The notes under the pieces are model-generated. The model was not told the DNA's origin, searched no databases, and saw only the letters and a list, made by a program, of their open reading frames with translations. A stretch of 15,901 nucleotides of DNA from Bacteroidales bacterium M5. Lineage in GTDB: Bacteria; Bacteroidota; Bacteroidia; Bacteroidales; Muribaculaceae. The DNA lies in the NCBI GenBank assembly GCA_001689535.1, contig LUJP01000015.1, positions 1 to 15,901 of the forward strand, written 5' to 3'. The translations under genes were made by a program, and so were the position numbers. Shown here piece by piece: positions 6,820-15,019 of the stretch (positions within the stretch are counted from its first letter, which is position 1; the number at the start of each line of letters is the position of its first letter).

Positions 6820-7539
6820 TCAGATAGTAACGGAATTAGCAAGAGATATTGCAGTTGTCTCGTTGAGCTTGCGCAGTCGTGAAAAGAGCTTGACGTAGTC
6901 GGTGTTTTCGGGCAGAATGGTCACCAGATTAAGCCGTGTGCAGGGATCCTTGAAATCATATTCGGCGTAGACGTTCACCAGCTGGCCGCGAAAGTTAGAT
7001 ATTATCTCACGGTATGGGTCTATGCTGGTGACGATGCTGTCGGTCTTTACGCGGATTATGCGGTTTTCGCCGCCAAGGTGCACGCGGTGTTCAAGCTGCT
7101 CGAGGAATAGCAGAATCACTATTATCAGAGCCGTGGCGATAATGGCTATGGCATACATTCCTACGCCCACAGCCATGCCTATCGTGGCCACCATCCATAT
7201 TCCTGCCGCGGTGGTGAGACCGCGCACCGAGCCTTTGCCCTGGATTATCGCTCCGGCGCCAAGAAAACCTATGCCGGTGATTACCTGGGCGGCTATACGG
7301 CCCGGGTCGCCGTTTTTCAGTCCCAGATATTCCTGCGGCACATAGATGGAGAGAATCATGGCAAGGGTGGCGCCCATGGAAATCAGGGCGAATGTGCGCA
7401 CGCCGGCTATCTGGCCTTTGCGTTTGCGCTCAAGCCCCACGCAGCATCCCAGCAGCATGCTCAGGAAGAGCTTGAACGAGGATGAGGCGGTGGTTACTTC
7501 CACCGAGTTGATTGCGTCGTAGAGAGAGTTGAAATCCAT
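6820..7539 (-). CDS. MgtC/SapB family membrane protein
   Basis: The 239-residue protein has the complete MgtC/SapB membrane domain. Helices lie at about 22-38, 48-67, 84-100, 108-128 and 128-147, with the signatures GLERKRKGQIAGVRT (35-49), DPGRIAAQVITGIGFLGAGA (78-97) and VRGLTTAAGIWMVATIGMAVG (105-125). A soluble C-terminal part (about 158-239) has the look of the ACT-like domain found in longer MgtC proteins. Family members are tied to growth in low magnesium, to membrane potential and ATP synthase control, and to intracellular survival in pathogens; which applies here is unknown. It lies 15 bases after the coiled-coil gene and 5 bases before the antiporter gene. The shared operon suggests a role in ion or membrane-potential homeostasis. 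No leader resembling the mgtA/mgtC riboregulators was seen. Confidence 0.94.
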   Translation of the reverse strand: MDFNSLYDAINSVEVTTASSSFKLFLSMLLGCCVGLERKRKGQIAGVRTFALISMGATLAMILSIYVPQEYLGLKNGDPGRIAAQVITGIGFLGAGAIIQGKGSVRGLTTAAGIWMVATIGMAVGVGMYAIAIIATALIIVILLFLEQLEHRVHLGGENRIIRVKTDSIVTSIDPYREIISNFRGQLVNVYAEYDFKDPCTRLNLVTILPENTDYVKLFSRLRKLNETTAISLANSVTI

Positions 7540-7554
7540 CGGAAGTCTGGCTGC

Positions 7555-8472
7555 TTATTTCTTTAATGTGAAGTGGCGGGAGGCGATGCGGAAGTTGTCG
7601 GCGAACAGCTCAACCAGATAGTCGCCGGGGGTGAGGGTGGTGTTCACGTCCCAGTAGATGGTCACGCCGCTCATCTCGTCGCCGGTATATTCAATTGTTT
7701 TCTTGGCCGAGCAGGGCACGTTTCCGCCCTCGAAGCTGAAAGATCCCGCGTTGCCCAGAAGCTGTCCTTCGGGGTTGACTATGCGCAGATAGATGGTTTT
7801 GGCGCCGACGGGAGTGGAATTGTTCTGAGGTATGGTGAAGGTAACCTTGAGCTGTTTTGCCTTTGTCACGTTCTTTTCCTGCTTGCCGTTTTTCTTAAGA
7901 GGGGTGAGGGTAAGTCCGGTCACATTAAGTTTCTCGGCAAGAGTCATGCGCTCTGTAAGGGTCTTGTTTTTGCCTGAAATTTCGGCTACCTGTGAGTTCA
8001 GCGCCTTGTTACGGCTCTTTATCTCCTGATTCTCGGCGCGGAGTCCGGCGTTTTCCTTCGTGAGAGAGTCAACCTGGGCTATATAGTTGCGCAACAGTCC
8101 GCGTAGAGTGGCTATCTGGCTTTCGAGATCCTTGATTCTCTTGGCGTTCTTGGTCTTCTCGCTGTTGAGTTCCTTGATTAGCTGCTCCACCTTGTTTTTT
8201 GCGGCTGTGTATTTGGCAAGGATTGTATCGTTGGCCATCTGCACGGCCTGGTTCTCATACTGGCGGAATTCCGAGTTTATGGCCTCGAATTCGTTGGAGA
8301 GTGAAAGCTGCTCGTTGGTGAGCTGCAGCTGCTCGTTTTCGGCCTGGGCCACATTTACCTGATGTTTCAGCGAGGTAACCTGAAACACGCTGAATACGAT
8401 GGCTCCGAGCAGCAGCACTGCCAGCACGGCTATTACCCACATTATGGGAGTAAATTTCTTTATCTGGGACAT
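7555..8472 (-). CDS. Membrane-anchored coiled-coil protein with C-terminal beta domain
   Basis: No function is recognised for this 305-residue protein. It opens with a short basic stretch and one hydrophobic helix (about 10-30) that is more like a signal anchor than a cleaved signal peptide. A long heptad-rich region rich in Glu, Gln, Asn, Lys and Leu follows (about 34-180), certainly a coiled coil. The end (about 183-305) alternates hydrophobic and polar residues, with turns such as PLKKNG, NPEGQ and TPGDYLVELFADN, and looks like an Ig-like beta sandwich. The rest probably lies in the periplasm. It is the first gene of a three-gene unit with the MgtC-like protein and the antiporter. No TAnnTTTG box lies between it and secA, so read-through from secA or another promoter type is possible. 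A spacer or scaffold role is only a guess. Confidence 0.85.
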   Translation of the reverse strand: MSQIKKFTPIMWVIAVLAVLLLGAIVFSVFQVTSLKHQVNVAQAENEQLQLTNEQLSLSNEFEAINSEFRQYENQAVQMANDTILAKYTAAKNKVEQLIKELNSEKTKNAKRIKDLESQIATLRGLLRNYIAQVDSLTKENAGLRAENQEIKSRNKALNSQVAEISGKNKTLTERMTLAEKLNVTGLTLTPLKKNGKQEKNVTKAKQLKVTFTIPQNNSTPVGAKTIYLRIVNPEGQLLGNAGSFSFEGGNVPCSAKKTIEYTGDEMSGVTIYWDVNTTLTPGDYLVELFADNFRIASRHFTLKK

Positions 8473-8520
8473 GACTTATAGTGACGGGGAATAAGAGATG
8501 TGTAATTTTTAAGAAACAGA

Positions 8521-8554
8521 TGCGTCGCCGGAGCCGGAGCGGCCCGGCGACGCA
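8521..8554 (-). terminator. GC-rich terminator of secA
   Basis: TGCGTCGCCGG (8521-8531) pairs perfectly with CCGGCGACGCA (8544-8554) around a 12-base loop. On the minus strand it begins 15 bases after the secA stop and is followed by a T-rich stretch (TCTGTTTCTT). It separates secA from the downstream three-gene unit, which starts at 8472. Confidence 0.85.
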
Positions 8555-8569
8555 GGTTATATTTTATTC

Positions 8570-11500
8570 TTACATTCCGCGGCCGTGGCAGTTCTTGAAT
8601 TTCTTGCCGCTTCCGCAGGGACACGGATCGTTACGTCCTATTTTAGGAGCCGCTTTCATGGGCTGTGGACGCTGCTGCTCGCCCTGACGCGCCGAGGCAG
8701 CCTGACGCTGGGCATTCTCGCCCGGCACTGCTTCCTTGTTGGTGCGGTAGCGCGAATAATCGGTGCCGTTGTCGGGCATGGCGCGCTCCACCTCCGGTTC
8801 ACGGGGTGTCTGGTCGGGTTCGGGCTGACGTACGTAAATCTGTCCGCGCATCAGCGTGGCCACAGTCTTTGAGTTGAGGTTTGAAAGCATTTCCTCAAAA
8901 AGGTGGAAGGAGTCTACCTTATATCTTACCAGAGGATCTTTCTGCTCGTAGGTGGCGTTCTGCACTTCCTGACGCAGGGCGTCCAGCTCGCGGAGATGTT
9001 CTTTCCAGAGTTCGTCGATCGTAACCAGAAGTACAGCCTTGTGCCATTCCTTTACTATGGATTTGCACTGTGAGTCGTAGGCCTGGCGCAGGTCGGCGCG
9101 GAGATGGAACATGCGCTTGCCGTCGGTGATGGGTACGATGATGAGTCCCTCCATGCCGCGGTTTTCAACGCAGTCGCGGATCACGGGCTGAGCCACATCC
9201 ACAATTCTCTGGCTGCGGCGGTTGAATTCCTCCATGGCTGCATCATGGATTTCCATGATGATGTCTTCCTTGGATTTATTGCGGAATTCCTCGGCGGTGA
9301 AAGGCGGTTCGATTGTGAGAATCTTCATCAGTTCCATCGACAGGTCATCGTAGTCGGCTGCGGAATTGTAGCGTGTCACAAGGTCTTCCACCACATCATA
9401 GAACATGTTGGCGATGTCGATGCCGATGCGTTCGCCGAGCAGGGCATGGTGACGGCGGCTGTAGATGTAGGTGCGCTGCTTGTTCATCACGTCGTCATAC
9501 TCCAGAAGGTGCTTGCGGATACCGAAGTTGTTTTCCTCCACGCGCTTCTGGGCTGATTCGATGGCCTTGTTGAGAGTGGACGATTCAAGCATTTCTCCCT
9601 CTTCGATACCGAACTTGTCGATCATCTTGGCCACACGGTCGGAGATGAACAGACGGGTGAGCTGGTCCTCGAACGATACGTAGAACACCGACGATCCGGG
9701 GTCGCCCTGACGGCCGGCACGTCCGCGGAGCTGGCGGTCGACGCGGCGCGACTCATGACGTTCCGTGCCTATGATGGCGAGACCCCCTGCTTGCTTCACT
9801 TCTTCGGGAAGCTTGATGTCGGTACCGCGGCCGGCCATGTTGGTGGCTATGGTCACGGTGCCGGCTTTTCCGGCCTGGGCCACGATCTCGGCCTCGCGCT
9901 GGTGGAGCTTGGCGTTGAGAACGTTGTGGGGAATATGGCGCATTGTGAGCATTCGGCTGAGGAGTTCGGAGATTTCCACGGATGTGGTGCCCACAAGTAC
10001 GGGGCGCCCTTTCTTCACGAGTTCCTCAATCTCGGCAATCACGGCATTGTATTTCTCTTTCTTGGTCTTGTAGACGCGGTCGTTCATGTCCACGCGTGCC
10101 ACAGGACGGTTGGTGGGGATGGTCACCACATCGAGCTTGTAGATGTCCCAGAACTCACCGGCCTCGGTCTCTGCCGTACCGGTCATGCCCGCAAGGGTGT
10201 GGTACATTCTGAAATAGTTCTGGAGAGTGATGGTGGCAAACGTTTGTGTGGCGGCTTCTACCTTCACGCCCTCTTTTGCCTCGATGGCCTGGTGCAGACC
10301 GTCGGAATAGCGGCGTCCCTCCATTATACGGCCTGTCTGCTCGTCTACAATCTTGATTTTGTTGTCGTCGATCACATATTCCACATCCTTCTCGAAGAGG
10401 GTGTAGGCCTTGAGAAGCTGGGTGACCGTGTGCACGCGCTCCGATTTGATCGAGAAGTTCTGGAGCAGTTCCTCCTTTTTCTGGCGGCGTGCTTCCAGAT
10501 CTGCAATATGTTCGGTATCGGAGAGCTGGGTGGCGATATCGGGGAGCACGAAGAATTCCGGATCGGAGCTTGTGCCGGTAAGTTCGTCGATACCTTTGTC
10601 GGTAAGCTCCACGGTGCGGTTCTTTTCGTTGATCACGAAATAGAGAGGCTCGGTGGCTTTGGGCATCTCGCGTGCATTGTCCTGCAGATAGTATCCTTCG
10701 GTCTCCAGCAGAAGGTTCTTGATGCCCTCCTGGCTAAGGAAGCGGATGAGGGCGGAGTTCTTGGGCAGACCCTTGTAGGCACGGAAGAGGGCGAGTGCTC
10801 CTTCTTTGCGCACGTCCTTGTCGTCGCTTGCCAGTTTGGCTTTTGCCTCGGCAAGGAGTGAGGTCACGAGTTTGCGCTGGGCGTTTACAACCTTCTCCAC
10901 GTTGGGACGGTACTCTACGTAAAGCTGGTCGTCGCTCACAGCCACGGGGCCCGAGATGATAAGCGGGGTGCGCGCGTCGTCTATAAGCACGGAGTCAACC
11001 TCGTCGACAATGGCATAATAGTGCTTGCGCTGCACGAGGTCCGACGGCGACATTGCCATGTTGTCGCGTAGGTAGTCGAAACCGAACTCGTTGTTCGTGC
11101 CGAAGGTGATGTCGCATTCGTAGGCGGCGCGGCGTGCGGGTGTGTTGGGTTCGTGCTTGTCGATGCAGTCAACGGTCGAGCCGTGGAACATATAGAGCGG
11201 GCCCATCCATTCGGAGTCACGCTTCGAGAGATAGTCGTTGACGGTTACCACGTGAACTCCGCGGCCTGAGAGAGAGCGGAGGAAAACAGGGAGTGTAGCC
11301 ACGAGTGTCTTACCCTCGCCGGTTGCCATCTCGGCAATCTTGCCCTGGTGGAGAACAACGCCGCCTATGAGCTGTACGTCGTAGTGAACCATGTCCCAGG
11401 TTATCTCGTTGCCGCCCGCCATCCAGTGGTTGCGGTAAATGGCTTTGTCGCCTTCTATGCTCACGAAGTCCTTGCCCTGTGCGGCGAGCTCGCGGTCAAG

Positions 11501-11899
11501 AGGCGTTGCAGTCACTTCTATCGTCTCGTTGGCGGCGAAGCGGGCTGCGGTTTCGCGGAGAGCGGCGAACACCACGGGCAGATGCTCGTTGAGCTTATCC
11601 TCTATGGTGTCGAGTATATTTTTGTCGTGGCGGTCAATCTCGTCCCAGAGCGGCTGGCGCTGGTCGAAGGGAAGTTCCTCCACTTCTATTTTCTTGCGCT
11701 TTATGGCCTCTTCGTCGGCTGCGGTGGCCTGACGGATGTCCTCGCGGACGGCTGTTATGCGCTGACGGAGCTCGTCGGTTGTAAGGGCCTGCATTTCAGG
11801 GCCGAGAGCTTTGATTTTGTCAATGATGGGGCGGATTTCCTTGAGGTCGCGCTGCGACTTGTTTCCGAATATTTTGGTGATAAAAGAGTTAAATGACAT
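8570..11899 (-). CDS. secA: Preprotein translocase ATPase SecA
   Basis: SecA is the motor that drives unfolded preproteins through SecYEG. The 1109-residue protein has an intact DEAD-like motor: Walker A MATGEGKT (191-198), Walker B VDEVD (298-302), the preprotein cross-linking region, then the second nucleotide-binding half with TNMAGRGTDI (686-695) and the arginine-finger region QLRGRAGRQGD (723-733). Scaffold and wing domains follow. A proline- and glutamine-rich linker (about 1022-1085) leads to the zinc-binding tail DPCPCGSGKKFKNCHG, with C1093, C1095, C1104 and H1105 as ligands. E. coli SecA is about 901 residues; the excess here includes a segment at about 65-105 before the first motor motifs and one at about 320-430, both common in Bacteroidota. 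The gene has its own promoter and terminator and is probably monocistronic. Confidence 0.98.
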   Translation of the reverse strand: MSFNSFITKIFGNKSQRDLKEIRPIIDKIKALGPEMQALTTDELRQRITAVREDIRQATAADEEAIKRKKIEVEELPFDQRQPLWDEIDRHDKNILDTIEDKLNEHLPVVFAALRETAARFAANETIEVTATPLDRELAAQGKDFVSIEGDKAIYRNHWMAGGNEITWDMVHYDVQLIGGVVLHQGKIAEMATGEGKTLVATLPVFLRSLSGRGVHVVTVNDYLSKRDSEWMGPLYMFHGSTVDCIDKHEPNTPARRAAYECDITFGTNNEFGFDYLRDNMAMSPSDLVQRKHYYAIVDEVDSVLIDDARTPLIISGPVAVSDDQLYVEYRPNVEKVVNAQRKLVTSLLAEAKAKLASDDKDVRKEGALALFRAYKGLPKNSALIRFLSQEGIKNLLLETEGYYLQDNAREMPKATEPLYFVINEKNRTVELTDKGIDELTGTSSDPEFFVLPDIATQLSDTEHIADLEARRQKKEELLQNFSIKSERVHTVTQLLKAYTLFEKDVEYVIDDNKIKIVDEQTGRIMEGRRYSDGLHQAIEAKEGVKVEAATQTFATITLQNYFRMYHTLAGMTGTAETEAGEFWDIYKLDVVTIPTNRPVARVDMNDRVYKTKKEKYNAVIAEIEELVKKGRPVLVGTTSVEISELLSRMLTMRHIPHNVLNAKLHQREAEIVAQAGKAGTVTIATNMAGRGTDIKLPEEVKQAGGLAIIGTERHESRRVDRQLRGRAGRQGDPGSSVFYVSFEDQLTRLFISDRVAKMIDKFGIEEGEMLESSTLNKAIESAQKRVEENNFGIRKHLLEYDDVMNKQRTYIYSRRHHALLGERIGIDIANMFYDVVEDLVTRYNSAADYDDLSMELMKILTIEPPFTAEEFRNKSKEDIIMEIHDAAMEEFNRRSQRIVDVAQPVIRDCVENRGMEGLIIVPITDGKRMFHLRADLRQAYDSQCKSIVKEWHKAVLLVTIDELWKEHLRELDALRQEVQNATYEQKDPLVRYKVDSFHLFEEMLSNLNSKTVATLMRGQIYVRQPEPDQTPREPEVERAMPDNGTDYSRYRTNKEAVPGENAQRQAASARQGEQQRPQPMKAAPKIGRNDPCPCGSGKKFKNCHGRGM

Positions 11900-11930
11900 T
11901 TTATGTATGCGGTAATTATATTCCGGTTTG

Positions 11931-11963
11931 CAAAGTTATGAAAAATCAGCTGAATAACCCAAT
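11931..11963 (-). promoter_or_regulatory. secA promoter (ATTG, 21 bp, TAACTTTG)
   Basis: On the minus strand ATTG (11960-11963) lies 21 bases before TAACTTTG (11931-11938), a good Bacteroidota -33 and -7 pair with the same -7 box as guaA. Transcription should start near 11924, about 25 bases before the secA ATG at 11899. The -33 box directly follows the hairpin that ends the upstream gene. Confidence 0.75.
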
Positions 11964-12010
11964 CCGGAGGGCAAAAACCTCCGGCCTTGGGCCAAGGAGA
12001 GCGGGCTCTC
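11964..12010 (-). terminator. Cluster of three small hairpins after the phosphatase-fold gene
   Basis: Three inverted repeats follow one another on the minus strand: GAGAGC/GCTCTC (11997-12010, touching the stop codon), CCTTGG/CCAAGG (11985-11997) and CCGGAGG/CCTCCGG with a seven-base loop (11964-11984). The last is the best candidate for a terminator, though the T-tract after it is weak (ATTGGGTTATT), so leakage into secA is possible. Confidence 0.5.
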
Positions 12011-13640
12011 AGCGTTTGTTGATGTCGAGAGCCGGCAGAGAGGCTCCGTTTGGTGATCGGATGCGCAGAATGCGGGCTACAGTAGGTGCTACCTCGCGGG
12101 CGTCAATAGGTTTGTTTATCTCTCTGGGAGCTATGCCGGGCGCCATGATGAAAAGGGGCGCCGGAAGCTGTGCGTGGCGGGTCACGCCGCCGGGGCGCGA
12201 TGTGTTCGGGTCGTCAACCACTTCCCAGCCCGGGTTCACTTCGATTACCACATCGCCCGAATGGGCCAGGGTGGTGTTGCGTTTCAATCCTTCAGGGTCG
12301 GCTCCGGCCCGTGAAGCGGTGATTGATTCTATGGGGTAGACCGTGCTGATTCCTGCCATGCGGCCCAGAAAGTCGGCGGCTTCGGCCCGGATTGAGGGCA
12401 GGTCAAGGTTTTTCTCTGAGATGAGCTTATGGTTTAGGTAGAAGTTACGGTTATGATATCCGCTTACCCACTGCCCGTTGCCGTGTTTCGACATCAGGTA
12501 CATGTTGAGCAGTGCGTCGGCGCGTTTTATGGAGAACTGTCCGTAGGGTATTCTCCATTTCTCGTTGTCTGGTCCGTCGTGGAACGACCCCGGAAGTCCG
12601 GCCACCATCACAGCCACATTGTCTTTGCCGAACTGTTTCTCCACGGCCTGCATCAGTGAGGCCAGTGATGCGTCCAGGCGGATGTATGCATCCATTATTT
12701 CGGCGCGGGCGCGTCCGGGAGTTTCAGGCAGGTCGGGCGAAAGGCTGTATGAGACATTGAGCATGCTCACAGCGTCATTGGTCACCGGCTGTATTTTCTT
12801 CAGAAGCCTGAGGGCTATGTTGGTGATTTCGTCGTTCGCGCCCGGGGAGGTGCCGTAGCGTTCGTAGCGGCGAAGGTCGCTTTCCGGATAGACGTGGCTG
12901 AATGGACGCGCGCGCTTTGCCATAGACAGCAGCGGATAGCTGTTCATCGGGCTGCCGGGAGTCCATTTGTAGTCGGAGAGTCGGCGAGAGAGAGGATTGC
13001 GGTAGTTAATCTCGGTGACCTCCGGCGGCACGTCCTTGTAGTAGGTGGAGGTGGCCCAGTTTCCGGTGTTTCGGTTGAGCCAGAACGCACTGTTGGCGGC
13101 ATGTCCGGCCGAGATGATGGAAGATGCCGGAGAGGCTGCGATGGAGTAGACGTAGCCGTCGCCGTCGGAGTCCACCCTGATTTCATCGGAAAGCGTCGAT
13201 ACTTTTACGGCTGCCGGAGAATAGGTCTCGTCGGTAAAGTTTCCCATCACCGAGGTGTCGGTAAGAACGTTTTTCGACAGATGTTTCTCGGAGTCGTAGA
13301 CGTAGGCCGAAGGAATGCCGTTGACCGATGGTGCCGCGCCGGTATAAAGTACCGCCATGGCTGCGGTGGCGTCGAGGCCCGGGCCGTAATCCACAGTGGG
13401 GAATTCGGCGGCTTCGTTCATAAGGCGTTTGAAGCCTTCTTCGCCGAAGTTGTTCCGGAGAAGGTCAAGATAATCGGTGGAGAGTCCTTCGATTGTCACC
13501 GCCAGCAGAATGCGGGGGCGGAGGGGTGTGCGTTGTGTTGCGGTCTGTGCGCCGGCGGGAAGTCCTGAGGCGAGAACCGACAGCAGTGAAAGCAGCGCCA
13601 TGCGCCGCGCGGTTTTATTATGCTTTCTTTGAAAAGACAT
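12009..13640 (-). CDS. Secreted PafA-type alkaline phosphatase-fold protein, probably catalytically dead
   Basis: The 543-residue protein has a signal peptide (basic start, hydrophobic 14-29, likely cut near A30) and the whole alkaline phosphatase fold. Clear PafA-like stretches are GFKRLMNEAAEF (69-80), YTGAAPSVNGI (99-109) and SAGHAANSAFWLN (177-189) followed by TGNWATSTYY (192-201). Compared with the PafA motifs I remember, active-site positions are changed. The metal-ligand Asp of the DQMR motif is E51. The Thr-Gly-Pro-Gly-His nucleophile stretch reads ATAAM (91-95). The Asn of the GNDW motif is A112. The Lys and Arg that hold phosphate are S170 and A172. The DxxxH and ADHG metal motifs read PDLPE (302-306) and AGLPG (347-351). 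It is therefore likely a pseudoenzyme in the periplasm. Its first 23 bases overlap the end of lnb, indicating coupled translation. Confidence 0.85.
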   Translation of the reverse strand: MSFQRKHNKTARRMALLSLLSVLASGLPAGAQTATQRTPLRPRILLAVTIEGLSTDYLDLLRNNFGEEGFKRLMNEAAEFPTVDYGPGLDATAAMAVLYTGAAPSVNGIPSAYVYDSEKHLSKNVLTDTSVMGNFTDETYSPAAVKVSTLSDEIRVDSDGDGYVYSIAASPASSIISAGHAANSAFWLNRNTGNWATSTYYKDVPPEVTEINYRNPLSRRLSDYKWTPGSPMNSYPLLSMAKRARPFSHVYPESDLRRYERYGTSPGANDEITNIALRLLKKIQPVTNDAVSMLNVSYSLSPDLPETPGRARAEIMDAYIRLDASLASLMQAVEKQFGKDNVAVMVAGLPGSFHDGPDNEKWRIPYGQFSIKRADALLNMYLMSKHGNGQWVSGYHNRNFYLNHKLISEKNLDLPSIRAEAADFLGRMAGISTVYPIESITASRAGADPEGLKRNTTLAHSGDVVIEVNPGWEVVDDPNTSRPGGVTRHAQLPAPLFIMAPGIAPREINKPIDAREVAPTVARILRIRSPNGASLPALDINKR

Positions 13641-14838
13641 TTGAAGGGATGATAAGGAAAGTTAACGCTCTTGCCGCATCAGCGGTCAGGAACAGAAAAA
13701 ATGCGGAGTTAGGCCGCAGGGGACCGAAAGCCGCCAGCGCGAGATACACGGCGATACCCACGAGGTTGAGCCACTGCACGACAGCGAGCGCTTTGTATGT
13801 TCGTTTGAACCATATGCACACCGCAATCACGAGGCATAACGGATTTATCCAGAGCAGCAGCCAGTTGGGCGAAGCTGCATAATGGGTCGAAACGAATACC
13901 AGAAACGTTATCACGCATCCGGCAAGTCCGAGAAGCAGGTAAAAGATGGAGTCGAACCAGCGGCTCAGACGACGGAGAAGAATATCGCGCACGCTCAGCG
14001 CCAGTGCCAGAAGCGCGACTGCGGTTCCGGCTGCTATCGGGGTGAGCCACCAAGGAGTGGGGCCGCATGCTGTGCCTTCGGGCTCGCCGGGGGTAAGGGC
14101 CACCCCGTCGGCAAACACCCGTTTGCCGTCTGATGTTATTTCCGGGGCCATTGCCGCGAGAGCCGCGGGGGCGAAGGCCAGTTCGCGAGAGTCGATGGGC
14201 GCATCCAGCCCATGGCCCAGGGCGAGGTCTATTCCGAACTGATACCAGGGATAATTACGGTGGTAATGTCTCATGGCGTTGCGGAATGTGGTAGCGTCGG
14301 CAAGATCGGAGGGACGCTCCGGCATGACAAGGGGATGCCCCGTAGCGCGCTCGATATGGTCAAGGATGGCGGTGGCGCAATTCTCGCGTACATAGTTATA
14401 TCGGTACACGGCGTTTTCCGGCCGCACGTTTTCTTCCACGGCTTTGAGTATAGCCGCTTTTTGTTCCTGCGTCAGAAGAAGATCGTACTGGGTCACACGG
14501 CGTCCCGTGACGATATATTCGCGGAGGAAATATGCTGTAGGGTAGGCTCCGGCCATATAGTCGGTCTCGCCTTTTACAAACCGATAGACGAAGTTGGGCT
14601 TTTTGAAGTCAAACAGGCCCCAGTTGACGGTGATGTCGGTTCCGTCGGCCTGGCGGACGCGGAGGGCCGCATGGCCCTCGAGTTCGTAGATGATGGAGCC
14701 GGGTGCGCACGTGAGCAGACTTACCACTGTCGAGGAGTCGGCGCGGAACCAATTGGCGTTCCGGGCACACACCGGAAGCATCGGCAGCAGCACTGCCATT
14801 ATACAGACAAATATTTTCTGTGGAGTCTGAAGGGGCAT
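13618..14838 (-). CDS. lnb: Lipoprotein N-acyltransferase Lnb (DUF4105 plus five membrane helices)
   Basis: Bacteroidota lack the usual Lnt; Lnb was described in Bacteroides as the enzyme that adds the third acyl chain to lipoproteins. This protein fits that family: a signal peptide or first helix, a periplasmic domain of the former DUF4105 type (about 37-250) with LLTCAPGS (41-48), EGHAALR (54-60) and RENCATAILD (151-160), then five membrane helices (about 263-285, 296-320, 325-344, 350-372, 378-398). H56 and C154 are the probable catalytic pair (inference). Numbering is from the ATG at 14838. An in-frame ATG at 14892 would add 18 residues, but it sits on the predicted transcription start and would bury the signal sequence, so the later start is preferred. 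The next gene overlaps its end by 23 bases. Confidence 0.88.
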   Translation of the reverse strand: MPLQTPQKIFVCIMAVLLPMLPVCARNANWFRADSSTVVSLLTCAPGSIIYELEGHAALRVRQADGTDITVNWGLFDFKKPNFVYRFVKGETDYMAGAYPTAYFLREYIVTGRRVTQYDLLLTQEQKAAILKAVEENVRPENAVYRYNYVRENCATAILDHIERATGHPLVMPERPSDLADATTFRNAMRHYHRNYPWYQFGIDLALGHGLDAPIDSRELAFAPAALAAMAPEITSDGKRVFADGVALTPGEPEGTACGPTPWWLTPIAAGTAVALLALALSVRDILLRRLSRWFDSIFYLLLGLAGCVITFLVFVSTHYAASPNWLLLWINPLCLVIAVCIWFKRTYKALAVVQWLNLVGIAVYLALAAFGPLRPNSAFFLFLTADAARALTFLIIPSNVFSKKA

Positions 14839-14896
14839 GACGGTTAGTGATTGTGGGATGCGGTGCGTAGATAAGTCTGCGGTTTCAATCAAAGTG

Positions 14897-14904
14897 CAAA
14901 TTTA
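14897..14904 (-). promoter_or_regulatory. Candidate lnb promoter -7 box
   Basis: TAAATTTG on the minus strand matches the Bacteroidota -7 box. No good TTTG is present at the -33 distance (the region reads GATG or ATGT). A small hairpin, GCGAA with TTCGC (14905-14919), sits directly upstream. Transcription would begin near 14890, giving a leader of about 50 bases before the ATG at 14838. This argues against using the ATG at 14892. Confidence 0.5.
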
Positions 14905-14977
14905 GCGAAAAAAATTCGCATGAACATCCCACGCCGCTATTTCTTTGTCAGATTATAGTCACGGCCGCATGTAAGCC

Positions 14978-14990
14978 GTGGATAATCCAC
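14978..14990. promoter_or_regulatory. Short palindrome upstream of lnb
   Basis: GTGGAT and ATCCAC flank a single A, and CACGGC (14960-14965) with GCCGTG (14975-14980) forms an overlapping second inverted repeat. Both lie about 60-95 bases upstream of the predicted lnb transcription start. Either could be an operator, but the sizes are small enough for chance. Confidence 0.25.
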
Positions 14991-15019
14991 CATAAATTAT
15001 CAGGATAATAATAAAACAA

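Noticed and set aside
13618..14838. Reading the DUF4105 protein as an ordinary NlpC/P60-type peptidase
   Set aside because: The five C-terminal membrane helices after the periplasmic domain fit Lnb better than a soluble wall hydrolase.
14978..14986. DnaA-box-like TTATCCACG on the minus strand
   Set aside because: It has one mismatch to the consensus, is solitary, and lies within a short palindrome; no cluster of boxes or origin-type AT-rich region accompanies it.
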